Shown: piece by piece, positions 1 through 10,233 of the stretch | How positions within the stretch are numbered: the stretch's first letter is position 1 | How the letters are laid out: every line of letters starts with the position of its first letter | Assembly (NCBI RefSeq): GCF_039540575.1 | Contig: NZ_BAABFC010000028.1 | Span: forward strand, 18,565 to 82,564 | Reading direction: 5' to 3' | DNA length: 64,000 nt | Source of the DNA: Pseudaeromonas paramecii | GTDB lineage: Bacteria; Pseudomonadota; Gammaproteobacteria; Enterobacterales; Aeromonadaceae | The notes under the pieces: model-generated | Database searches by the model: none | Told to the model about the DNA's origin: nothing | What the model saw: the letters and a program-made list of their open reading frames with translations, nothing else | Translations under genes and position numbers: made by a program

Positions 1-43
1 CGGCGTAAGCCAGCACACCAGACCCGCAGCAGACGGGATGTAA
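1..43 (+). CDS. Possible 3' end of an upstream gene (partial)
   Basis: Frame 2 is open from the window edge to a TAA at 41-43 and is followed at once by an intrinsic terminator. This fits the last 13 codons of a plus-strand gene lying mostly outside the window. Only its tail is visible, so no product can be named. Frame 1 also stays open, so this reading is weak. Confidence 0.25.
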   Translation, partial: GVSQHTRPAADGM

Positions 44-47
44 CCAG

Positions 48-71
48 AAAGGAGGCGAACGCCTCCTTTTT
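48..71 (+). terminator. Intrinsic terminator
   Basis: A 9-bp perfect stem (AAAGGAGGC/GCCTCCTTT) with a GAAC loop is followed by a T run. It ends the transcription unit to the left of the window and marks the left side of the foreign two-gene island. Confidence 0.85.
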
Positions 72-504
72 CATTGCCGCAGTTGTGCCCACCGGGCCTG
101 GGCCGTCATCACATCGGAATCGTGCCGACCCCGCGCCCAGCCACTCAATAAGCCCACCATTTGACATGGCTGCAAATGTGACCTACTTGGGTGCCAGCGG
201 ACGCAAATGCCGCTAGCATAGGGACTCACAAGGATGAGGCAGGCAAGCAGCACTGTGGGAGCTGGAACCCAGGGGCGGTAGCCTGGGCGGCATATGGTCT
301 TTATATCCGGAGGGGGCCGTTCCGCCCCTCCCCGGCAACGATCCTTTAGCCACTCCCGCTGCACGGGGGTGCAAAAGGAAGACGGATCCCATTAGCCAAA
401 TTGGCGAGAATAACGGGATAAAAGGGTTATTCCGCATGGGGTTATGGATTACAAAAAATTACATGCGTGCGATTACGCTACACTGGCTTATAAACCAAGA
501 GCAT
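72..504. other. Intergenic region upstream of the NACHT gene
   Basis: No convincing gene is present; the short minus-strand ORFs have no family resemblance. TTGACA at 161-166 with a poor TACTTG at 184-189 is a possible promoter. A short hairpin (TGCAC/GTGCA) lies near 359-372, and an inverted repeat AATAAC/GTTATT spans 409-431, about 75 bases before the chosen start. Base composition changes from GC-rich to AT-rich at about 435, which marks the edge of the acquired segment. Confidence 0.5.
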
Positions 505-2625
505 ATGATGATGAACCACGAAGCGATAAAATCCATTTATCAAAGATATGGATTCAAAGAGTTCCAAACCAGCATCGAAAATGGATACATATCATTTTTA
601 TATGTTAGCGGCCCATTCAAGAACATAGAAATAATAAAAACCCGACCAGACGCAAATACATCCACTCTTGAGAAAGAGCTTAAGAAATGTGGCTACGCAC
701 ATTCTATTTTAGAACCAGGGAGCGAAATAGAATCGAGGCTTTTTGATAGTTTTTTCTCTGTAGATTCATACAGAGAAAAAATCAAAAATGAATACATATC
801 CTTTACAACATCCATATGTAAAAAATATAGTGATTCATCAACATATGAATACCTTGTTGCACCATATTTCATAGATGGGAAAAAAGGGGAAACAAACATA
901 TCCGAAGAGATATTATCACGTATTGATGATACCAAGCCAATAATATTTGTTGTTGAAGCTGCGGCCGGCTTTGGGAAAACATGCTCAGCATACGAACTGG
1001 CATCAAAAATAAACTCCATGCACGGCAAAATTCCATTACTTGCTGAATTATCAAAAAACAGACAAGCAAGAATATTTAGGCATGTTCTCTTGGATGAGAT
1101 AGATAAATCATTTATCAATGTTTCATCAAGCCTAGTTAAAAGCGAGATGGAAAATGGAAAAATAATAACAATCCTAGATGGCTTTGACGAGCTACTTAAG
1201 GATAACCTTGATGAAGAGCAAGACTTTGAGAGCAAAGAACCCATGTTGGAAACAATAGGAGAGTATCTAACTGGCAATGCAAAGATAATATTAACAACAA
1301 GACGAACGATGTTGTTTGATGGTGATGGATTTCACTCCTGGGCAGAGAAAAATAAATCAGCATTCTCTCTTGTGAAAATTCAAATAAATGAGCCTGAGGT
1401 TACAGACTGGATTTCATCTGAACGAAGAGTAAAGTTAGAAGATGCAGGCATAGAAATTAGCTCGATAGCAAACCCCGTAATGCTTTCATTCCTTAGGCAC
1501 ATATCAGAAGATGAAATGATGGCTGCATGCAGGGAGCCAGACAAGCTCGTAGAGAATTACTTCAACTTTATTCTTGATCGCGAGCAAAACAGACAAGATC
1601 TAAAGATGACGTCAGATGAGCAAAACCTGATTCTTGACATAGTCGCAAAAGATATGATTGATAAAAACTATCGCTCAGAAGATAGGAACTACATAATAGA
1701 CCTAATAAAAATCGATGGGTATGACCTAATACAAACATGCATAGAAAGATACGACCCAAACAACAAACCAACTCATGATGAAATGGCTAATAAACTTGCC
1801 AGTCACGCATTTCTAGACCGCAGCTCAAGAAATCCAACAAAAATCGAATTTATAAATGAATTTGTATTCGGCCATTATGTTACAAGAGACATTTACAATA
1901 GAGATGGATGGATATGTGATGACTGGCGGTATATAGGGCCCGCAATATCATCCTTCAGAACTCGCCTCAAAGAGAAAAGGAAAGAGCTATGGATTAAATT
2001 AAAAGATTCCTTAGACTACATTAGCTGCACAAATAAAGTATCTGCATCCATTGAACTCCTTCAGGAAGTCAGTTTTGAAATATTAAACAATGAAATAAAC
2101 TCACTTACATTCCACAACATTGAGATCGGCACAAAGCCTATACGCAATAGTCACTTTAACGATTGCCAGTTTAATAACTGCATAATTGACCCGTCAAAAA
2201 TCAGCGATGTTACGTTTTTCTCATGCCGATTCTATAATTGCAAAATACGTGAGAGAAAAAACTTTTCTGGTTTTATATACACACCTGGTAGCGTGTCAGA
2301 CAACGACATACTCGAACAACTAAAACTTTCACGTCAAGAGAAAGAAGCAGAAACAATTAAAGAATGCATTATTGATAGAGCAGAGAAAGCTGTATTGGAA
2401 AGATTTTGGCCTGTTGGAAGGGAGACAATTACTCACAAACACAGACCGATTAAGGGTATTTGCGCTTACTCTGACTCTGGAAATATATCTCCAGACAAGA
2501 TGTTCGCAGCTATTATATCCCTTAAAAAGAAGCAGATATTAAATGATGGGCGCTACTCAGGATTCGTTGAAATAAATCTCTCTGAAATCATTGAAATCAA
2601 AAGAATCTTGGGGAGAGATGAATGA
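505..2625 (+). CDS. NACHT-type P-loop NTPase, putative defence sensor
   Basis: A 706-residue STAND-class NTPase. Residues 151-159 (EAAAGFGKT) form Walker A, 223-231 (ILDGFDELL) is a NACHT-style Walker B with paired acidic residues, and TTRR at about 264-267 is the usual sensor segment. The first ~140 residues match no domain I recognise. The C-terminal third contains short pentapeptide-like runs rich in N/C/F (HFNDCQFNNC, CRFYNCKI). No membrane segment or nuclease motif is visible. I prefer the ATG at 505, the first of three consecutive ATGs with AAGAG just upstream; an in-frame ATG at 436 would add 23 unconvincing residues. The gene is strongly AT-rich beside GC-rich neighbours, indicating recent transfer. 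Its stop overlaps the start of the RelA/SpoT-like gene (ATGA), so the two are translationally coupled. A role as an NLR-like phage sensor is inference from the NACHT family. Confidence 0.85.
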   Translation: MMMNHEAIKSIYQRYGFKEFQTSIENGYISFLYVSGPFKNIEIIKTRPDANTSTLEKELKKCGYAHSILEPGSEIESRLFDSFFSVDSYREKIKNEYISFTTSICKKYSDSSTYEYLVAPYFIDGKKGETNISEEILSRIDDTKPIIFVVEAAAGFGKTCSAYELASKINSMHGKIPLLAELSKNRQARIFRHVLLDEIDKSFINVSSSLVKSEMENGKIITILDGFDELLKDNLDEEQDFESKEPMLETIGEYLTGNAKIILTTRRTMLFDGDGFHSWAEKNKSAFSLVKIQINEPEVTDWISSERRVKLEDAGIEISSIANPVMLSFLRHISEDEMMAACREPDKLVENYFNFILDREQNRQDLKMTSDEQNLILDIVAKDMIDKNYRSEDRNYIIDLIKIDGYDLIQTCIERYDPNNKPTHDEMANKLASHAFLDRSSRNPTKIEFINEFVFGHYVTRDIYNRDGWICDDWRYIGPAISSFRTRLKEKRKELWIKLKDSLDYISCTNKVSASIELLQEVSFEILNNEINSLTFHNIEIGTKPIRNSHFNDCQFNNCIIDPSKISDVTFFSCRFYNCKIRERKNFSGFIYTPGSVSDNDILEQLKLSRQEKEAETIKECIIDRAEKAVLERFWPVGRETITHKHRPIKGICAYSDSGNISPDKMFAAIISLKKKQILNDGRYSGFVEINLSEIIEIKRILGRDE

Positions 2626-3506
2626 TGCATAGTGACTTCAATTATATATCATCACATATCCAACGTGATATCGAGCATAAGTTACATGCTGGTGGAATTC
2701 TTTGCCGTGTTTTCGGCAGAGGGAAAAGCAACATTTCCATAGAAAAAAAACTGCAAACAACCATAATCGAAAATGACTTGCAAACGCTAAAATACACTAA
2801 TGCTGGAAGAAAAATTCAGGATGCAGTAGGCATCAGAGTCGTTCTTTATTTTTCAGATGACATTGAGATTGTTCAAAATATTTTGAACAAGCACTATAAT
2901 TGCCTGCATGAAGACTCTACAATTGACAAGCATGAAAAGGAAATATTTTGTGTAACAAGGTATAACTTGATATATACAATCCCTAAGCTACACAACGCTG
3001 ATTTTCTACATGGCGTTGGAGGTAAAGCTATAGATTGCACATTTGAAGTCCAACTTCGCACTGTGCTTTCAGAAGGTTGGCATGAAGTGGAACATGACCT
3101 TCGGTACAAACAAAAACAACACTGGGAAGGTCAAAATGAATTATCTCGCTCTCTGAATGGCATACTTGCATCTTTAGAGTCTAGCGAGTGGGGCATGAGA
3201 AAGATATTTGAAGAGCTAGCATATAAGCACTACAAGAAAAAATGTTGGGAGGCCATGCTATCTCTAAAGTTTAGGCTCAGGATTCAGGGTGGATTGGATG
3301 AAAACCTAAATGCACTTTTGAATGGCGACACAATAACAGCAAAAAAAATATTAAAACTAGACAGAAGTCACTTCCTTTATACATATATGGATAGATATAA
3401 CACTCTACCACTGACAATGGATAATATCGTCTACATATCAAATATAATTACTGAGTCATCACAAGCAATTATGAACATAACACCAAGCATAATAAAAAAT
3501 ATGTAA
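2622..3506 (+). CDS. RelA/SpoT-fold nucleotidyltransferase without hydrolase domain, putative toxin/effector
   Basis: A 294-residue protein whose residues ~15-170 carry the RelA/SpoT synthetase fold: GRGKSNISIEKKL (33-44, ATP-binding basic loop), DAVGIR (67-72, with the metal-binding Asp) and EVQLRT...GWHEVEHDLRYK (142-163, with the catalytic Glu). The canonical GYRSxH segment is altered to RYNLIY (113-118): the guanine-stacking Tyr remains but the His is Tyr. There is no HD hydrolase, TGS or ACT domain, so it is a stand-alone synthetase like small alarmone synthetases and toxSAS toxins. Residues ~175-294 are an unrecognised, lysine-rich, mostly helical tail. It overlaps the NACHT gene by four bases and has a good GGGGAGAG ribosome site. 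Family members make (p)ppGpp or (p)ppApp, or pyrophosphorylate tRNA 3' ends; which applies here cannot be told. AT-rich like its partner. Confidence 0.85.
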   Translation: MMHSDFNYISSHIQRDIEHKLHAGGILCRVFGRGKSNISIEKKLQTTIIENDLQTLKYTNAGRKIQDAVGIRVVLYFSDDIEIVQNILNKHYNCLHEDSTIDKHEKEIFCVTRYNLIYTIPKLHNADFLHGVGGKAIDCTFEVQLRTVLSEGWHEVEHDLRYKQKQHWEGQNELSRSLNGILASLESSEWGMRKIFEELAYKHYKKKCWEAMLSLKFRLRIQGGLDENLNALLNGDTITAKKILKLDRSHFLYTYMDRYNTLPLTMDNIVYISNIITESSQAIMNITPSIIKNM

Positions 3507-3549
3507 AATCAACAATCTGTATTTGTCTGTATGTACAGTTCTAGCCCGC
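3507..3549. other. Right edge of AT-rich island
   Basis: A short AT-rich spacer after the RelA-like gene contains CTGTA-TG-TACAG, a small perfect dyad. Base composition returns to GC-rich exactly where the REP-type repeat begins, so the island is bounded on this side by repeats. Confidence 0.4.
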
Positions 3550-3660
3550 GGAGGGCGCAATAGCCAACGGCGTATTGCGCCGTCACCCTGATGCGACACC
3601 CGATGATTCAAACACCATCCAAACAATTCGGCGTAATGCGCTGCGCTTATTACGCCCTAC
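3550..3660. repeat. Inverted REP pair (BIME-like), copy 1
   Basis: Two palindromic units face each other. One begins GGAG and folds as GGCGCAAT...ATTGCGCC. The other, read on the minus strand, begins GTAG and folds as GGCGTAAT...ATTACGCC. A GTAG/GGAG tetranucleotide head followed by an imperfect hairpin is the hallmark of REP sequences mobilised by RAYT transposases (established for that family). No RAYT gene is present in this window. A second copy lies at 5607-5716. Confidence 0.75.
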
Positions 3661-3703
3661 CAATAACATCACCATCGTGATGAAAAACAACCGCCGCTTT
3701 GTC

Positions 3704-3946
3704 GCCCTCGCCCGGGCCGAGCGGAGGGAGGCGTGCAGGGGATGGCCCGCAAGGATGCGGGTCAAGCCAGCGCCGGTCCAGGGATGGGCCGTCGCTGGTG
3801 GCCCCGAAACAACGACCGGAGCGAGGGGGCTTCCCGGGCGCGGGCAAACAGGCCCAGGTTTGCAAAGGGGCGGGCCAGCGCCCCTTTGCCCGCCCCGCCC
3901 AGCGGCGGAGAAAAATGAAAACAAGCTCAATAGGGCGGAACCCTCC
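3704..3946. repeat. GGATG-hairpin repeat element, copy 1
   Basis: About 200 bp (3704-3905) are almost identical to 5757-5957, with similarity extending to about 3946. On the plus strand it holds serial hairpins whose loops show GGATG: CCCGC-AAGGAT-GCGGG and an imperfect stem ending CC-AGGGAT-GG, plus GCAGGGGATGGC. A 10-bp perfect stem GCAAAGGGGC/GCCCCTTTGC follows. No protein is likely despite open frames in this GC-rich stretch. The loops resemble the ANGGA sites bound by CsrA/RsmA; that link is inference. Confidence 0.7.
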
Positions 3947-4346
3947 CCACCACACCGAAATCAACCAGCATACAGGCCGACGCAGCCGGCCAGACGTTGC
4001 CAGTGGCAGTTCCCCACAGCGCCGCCACGGTTAACTGGGCGGATCCCGCCGGCCATATCGGATAGCCACCACCAACAGCCCCCCTCCCCTTGCCAGGAGG
4101 AGGGAAAGCGATGGCGACCCCGCAAGCAATAGCGCCATTTATTGGCTCCCCAAACGAATCCAGCATTTCCCTCCAAGAAAACCCCTCTGCTCCAATTGGA
4201 GTCACCAATTCTGGATGGCCGGCCACGTCAGATGTGCGGTGGCGCAGAATTTACCAAGCCCGTTGCCGCCGAAGCTGGCTATTGATGGCGATTGCTTGAT
4301 GATGCGCAGCGGACGCCGTGACGTAAGGGCGTGTTGAGGAGTGATG
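3947..4346. other. Intergenic region before the MalE-like gene
   Basis: No gene recognised. It contains a 12-bp perfect palindrome CTCCAATTGGAG (4190-4201) and a CT-rich/GA-rich stretch near 4078-4108. GAGGA at 4336-4340 is the ribosome site of the next gene. I see no clear sigma-70 promoter. Confidence 0.4.
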
Positions 4347-5531
4347 ATGAAACCGTATGTAGGCTGGCTGCTGGGATTGTGTCTGCTGGGGGCCGCCGTG
4401 CTTGGGGTTGGCTGGCCGCAGGCTGAGCCGGAGCGCCCCTTGGTGATCTGGAGTGGTCGCAACCTGCCCGAGTTGATGGCGCTGGGACGGGAATTCACGG
4501 CGCGCACCGGGCGCGCCGTGCTGGTGGAGACGCCGGGCAACTTTGTCGAGAAGTTCGAGATACTGGCGCAACAGGGGGAAGGCCAGGGGCCGGACATCAT
4601 CATCTGGGCCCATGACCGTTTCGCCGCCTGGGCTCAGGCCGGCCTGCTGGAGCCGATCCCGGCCAGTGCCCTGCCCCAGGGACTCTGCCTGCCCGAGGCG
4701 GCGGCACCGCTGCGGGAGGCGAACCATCTGCAGGGCTATCCGCTGCAACTGGAATCCCTGGTGCTGTTCTGGAATCGCACCCTCTTGCCGGCGGCGCCAC
4801 AGGGCGATGGCGAGTTTGCCCGTCTGGCCCGCACCTTGCCGGCCGGCGTCGATCTGGTGGGCTGGGATCTGAGCTCCCCCTATCACAGCTGGCCCTTTGT
4901 CACGGCCGGCGTACCGCGCGGGCTGTGGGTCGATGGGCAGCAGCGGCTGCGACTGGATGCCGATCAGCCCCAGGTGCTGGCCAATATGCAACGGCTCACC
5001 GACTGGCTCCAGCAAGGCTGGATGCCCAAGGGCTTGAGCTATGAGCTGGTCTTGGATCGGTTCAGCCAGGGCAAGCTGGCGATGATGGTGGGCGGCCCCT
5101 GGGATGCCCGGCGTCTGGATAAAAGTGGCATCGATTACGGCGTCACCGGCTTGCCGGCGCTGGCCGGGCAGGCCGTGCATCCCTTCTATGGGGTGATAGC
5201 GGCAGGGATCAGCAGTAACTCCCGTGAAAAGTTGCTGGCGCGGGAGTTTATCGAGCAGTGGTTGTTGACCGCCAAGGGGATGGCGCTGTATCAGGCCGAT
5301 GTGGACACCGGGCTGGTCGCCTGCTACGGACAGACCCAGGCGCTGAACGCCCGCCGTCAGGCCATCTTGCAGAGCGTGCGACAAGGGGTGCCCATGCCAA
5401 GCCACCCGGCCATGCCGCTGTTTTGGAACAGCAGCACGGCGGCCCTGAACAACTATTTCTCCGGCCGCCTGAGCGCCCAGGACGCCTGGCAAGAGGCCCA
5501 ACTGAGGGTCAATCAGCCCGAGCATCACTAA
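4347..5531 (+). CDS. MalE-like extracellular solute-binding protein (orphan)
   Basis: A 394-residue family-1 solute-binding protein of the maltose/maltodextrin type. A hydrophobic N-terminal export signal (residues ~6-24) precedes the mature domain. The DIIIWAHDRFAAWAQAGLLEPI segment and a C-terminal ALNNYFSGRLSAQDA tail are characteristic of MalE relatives. It should bind an oligosaccharide in the periplasm and deliver it to an ABC permease, but no malF, malG or malK lies nearby. GTG 4341, ATG 4344 and ATG 4347 are all in frame; ATG 4347 gives the best spacing from GAGGA (4336-4340). The gene is bracketed by two direct copies of a ~390-bp repeat, so it could be lost by recombination between them. 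Ligand not determinable. Confidence 0.85.
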   Translation: MKPYVGWLLGLCLLGAAVLGVGWPQAEPERPLVIWSGRNLPELMALGREFTARTGRAVLVETPGNFVEKFEILAQQGEGQGPDIIIWAHDRFAAWAQAGLLEPIPASALPQGLCLPEAAAPLREANHLQGYPLQLESLVLFWNRTLLPAAPQGDGEFARLARTLPAGVDLVGWDLSSPYHSWPFVTAGVPRGLWVDGQQRLRLDADQPQVLANMQRLTDWLQQGWMPKGLSYELVLDRFSQGKLAMMVGGPWDARRLDKSGIDYGVTGLPALAGQAVHPFYGVIAAGISSNSREKLLAREFIEQWLLTAKGMALYQADVDTGLVACYGQTQALNARRQAILQSVRQGVPMPSHPAMPLFWNSSTAALNNYFSGRLSAQDAWQEAQLRVNQPEHH

Positions 5532-5606
5532 GGGGCGCCACAACCGTGTCGAGGCTCAGGTTATTCCGCGGTGAGCGGCGGGCCGGGCAAACGGCCCTCC
5601 AGCCAT

Positions 5607-5716
5607 GTAGGGCGCAATAGCCAACAGAGTATTGCGCCGTCACCCTGATGCGACACCCGATGGTTCAAACACCATCCAACAATTCGGCGTAATGCGCTGC
5701 GCATATTACGCCCTAC
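5607..5716. repeat. Inverted REP pair (BIME-like), copy 2
   Basis: The same architecture as copy 1 at 3550-3660, here with a GTAG head at both ends (GTAGGGCGCAAT at 5607 and its inverted partner ATTACGCCCTAC ending at 5716). It lies 75 bases after the stop of the MalE-like gene. Confidence 0.8.
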
Positions 5717-5756
5717 CGATAACATCGCCCAGGGTGATAGAAACCACCGCGCTACC

Positions 5757-5999
5757 GCCCTCGCCCGGGCCGAGCGGAGGGAGGCGTGCAGGGGATGGCC
5801 CGCAAGGATGCGGGTCAAGCCAGCGCCGGTCCAGGGATGGGCCGTCGCTGGTGACCCCGAAACAACGACCGGAGCGAGGGGGCTTCCCGGGCGCGGGCAA
5901 ACAGGCCCAGGTTTGCAAAGGGGCGGGCCAGCGCCCCTTTGCCCGCCCCGCCCAGCGATGGTAGGAAAGGAACCCAAGTTCAATAGGGCGGAACCCTCT
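5757..5999. repeat. GGATG-hairpin repeat element, copy 2
   Basis: A near-perfect duplicate of 3704-3946: one mismatch (GGTGG versus GGTGA) noted in the first ~200 bp, with more divergence after 5957. It carries the same hairpins with AAGGAT and AGGGAT loops and the same terminal 10-bp stem. It lies in the same orientation relative to the upstream plus-strand gene as copy 1. Confidence 0.7.
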
Positions 6000-6039
6000 C
6001 CTCCCAAACACGATCCACCACCATTCAACCCCAGACACA

Positions 6040-6066
6040 AAAACGCCCTGCATCGCAGGGCGTTTT
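6040..6066. terminator. Bidirectional intrinsic terminator
   Basis: A 12-bp perfect stem AAAACGCCCTGC/GCAGGGCGTTTT with an ATC loop, A/T-flanked on both sides. It ends ssb on the minus strand and anything reading rightward from the repeat region. Confidence 0.9.
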
Positions 6067-6107
6067 CAATTTCCACTAACCGTTGCGCCATCCGCGCAAG
6101 GTCCCGA

Positions 6108-6695
6108 TCAGAACGGGATATCGTCATCGAAGTCCATCGGCGGTTCGTTGTAGCTGGGCTGCTGGGGTTGCTGGCCCTGGGGCTTGGGCGCGGCGGGAGC
6201 GCCGTAGCCGCCCTGCTGACCGTAACCACCCTGGGCAGCCGGTTGCTGGGGCTGGCCGTAGCCAGCTTGTCCGGCGGCCGCCGGGGCCTGTTGCGGACGA
6301 CCCCAGTTACCCTGGCCACCCTGCTGGGCTTGGCCACCCATGCCACCACCGGCGCCGGGGCGCCCGTCCAGCATCTGCATCTCGTTCACCACGATTTCGG
6401 TGGTGTAGCGCTTCTGGCCCTGCTGATCCTGCCATTCGCGGGTCTGCAGGCGGCCTTCCAGATAGACCTTGGAGCCTTTTTTAAGGTATTCGCCGCAGAT
6501 CTCCGCCAGACGGCGGTACAGGACGCAGCGGTGCCACTCGGTGCGCTCCTGCTGCTGGCCCTGCTGGTCCTTCCAGCTTTCGGAGGTGGCGACCGTGATG
6601 TTGGCCACCGCGTTGCCGTTGGGCATGTAACGGACTTCCGGATCCTGCCCCAGGTTACCGATCAGAATGACTTTGTTCACGCCACGACTGGCCAT
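6108..6695 (-). CDS. ssb: Single-stranded DNA-binding protein
   Basis: A 195-residue SSB, the homotetrameric protein that coats ssDNA in replication, recombination and repair. Residues ~1-112 are the OB fold (MASRGVNKVILIGNLG... through EIVVNEMQML). A low-complexity Gly/Gln/Pro linker follows, and the extreme C-terminus is MDFDDDIPF, the conserved acidic tail that binds SSB partners. It is divergent from uvrA, as in E. coli, and probably shares SOS control from the LexA box at 6896-6915. The downstream terminator is at 6040-6066. Confidence 0.97.
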   Translation of the reverse strand: MASRGVNKVILIGNLGQDPEVRYMPNGNAVANITVATSESWKDQQGQQQERTEWHRCVLYRRLAEICGEYLKKGSKVYLEGRLQTREWQDQQGQKRYTTEIVVNEMQMLDGRPGAGGGMGGQAQQGGQGNWGRPQQAPAAAGQAGYGQPQQPAAQGGYGQQGGYGAPAAPKPQGQQPQQPSYNEPPMDFDDDIPF

Positions 6696-6895
6696 AGCTT
6701 AGCTCCGCATCTTCTGCTGTCGGGCAGGCCCGACGGTTTTCGTAAAAGGGGCTCATCTTACCAGCTCCCCGGCCCTTTGACATCCGCGCCGGGCGCCCGG
6801 CCCATGATCCGGTCGGCAACTGTGCAGGCCAGATCAAATTCTGCCCGCCGCCCCAGATGTCATCCCTGGGCCTCAGCATAGCCGCAAGGCCCTGG

Positions 6896-6915
6896 CACTG
6901 TCTATTCATCCAGTG
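6896..6915. promoter_or_regulatory. LexA (SOS) box of uvrA/ssb
   Basis: CTGT-CTATTCAT-CCAG (6898-6913) fits CTGT-N8-ACAG with one change in the right arm. From memory it is nearly the same as the E. coli uvrA SOS box, which has ATTCATTCAG in the same register. It lies about 50 bases before the uvrA start, within the divergent ssb/uvrA region. Confidence 0.75.
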
Positions 6916-6966
6916 GACGCTGTGCCATACTGGCGGCTTGTTTGTTCGCCGGGATGTCATAGCGCC

Positions 6967-9798
<2,832 letters not shown>

Positions 9799-9814
9799 CC
9801 GGCCAGCGGAAGGC

Positions 9815-9834
9815 GGCCTCCCCACGGGGAGGCC
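9815..9834. terminator. Probable uvrA terminator hairpin
   Basis: A perfect 9-bp stem GGCCTCCCC/GGGGAGGCC with a 2-base loop lies 17 bases after the uvrA stop. There is no strong T run on either strand, so it may be a weak or factor-assisted end between convergent genes. Confidence 0.5.
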
Positions 9835-9853
9835 GTCCTCTGCCAGCGCATGA

Positions 9854-10063
9854 CTAGAGACTGCGGTCGCAGGGCGGCTCCTCCTCCTCGGCCGCGGCGG
9901 CCTGGGCATGGCGCAGGGCCACCAGGTGCAGCAGCCCCATCACCACCCCCATCAGCAAGAGCCCCGGCAGTATGCCCCCCAGCTGCCACCACAAGAGCGC
10001 CAGGGCCAGCAGGGTGATGAGTCCATAGGCCAGCAGGGCCTTGCACACAGGCGTCAGCGTCAT
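9854..10063 (-). CDS. Small inner-membrane protein, unknown
   Basis: A 69-residue protein with two hydrophobic helices (about 8-26 and 29-49) and a short acidic tail (EEEEPPCDRS). The start at 10063 follows a GAGGA-type ribosome site on the minus strand. It is convergent with uvrA and divergent from sseA. No family recognised; it is likely a real small membrane protein because it fills the gap with a good start and sensible hydrophobic topology. Confidence 0.6.
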   Translation of the reverse strand: MTLTPVCKALLAYGLITLLALALLWWQLGGILPGLLLMGVVMGLLHLVALRHAQAAAAEEEEPPCDRSL

Positions 10064-10233
10064 AATCCTCTCCTCAATGCGGGATCAGCAAAAGAGCCCA
10101 GCCTAGGCCGGCCGCCGCGGCCGCGCTTGATGATTTGCGCCAATCGCGCCGCCGCCGACACCGGCCTTCCCCCAGCCTGACCGCGCGGTGGTAGAGTAGG
10201 GGCAACCCACACTGTGATAGCAAGGAGCCACAG

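Noticed and set aside
3515..3540. SOS box at the end of the AT-rich island
   Set aside because: CTGT and ACAG are separated by 4 or 14 bases rather than the 8 that LexA needs.
3575..4132. Open frames on both strands in the first repeat region
   Set aside because: They run through REP palindromes and hairpins, differ between the two repeat copies, and are Arg/Pro/Gly-rich noise from GC-rich DNA.
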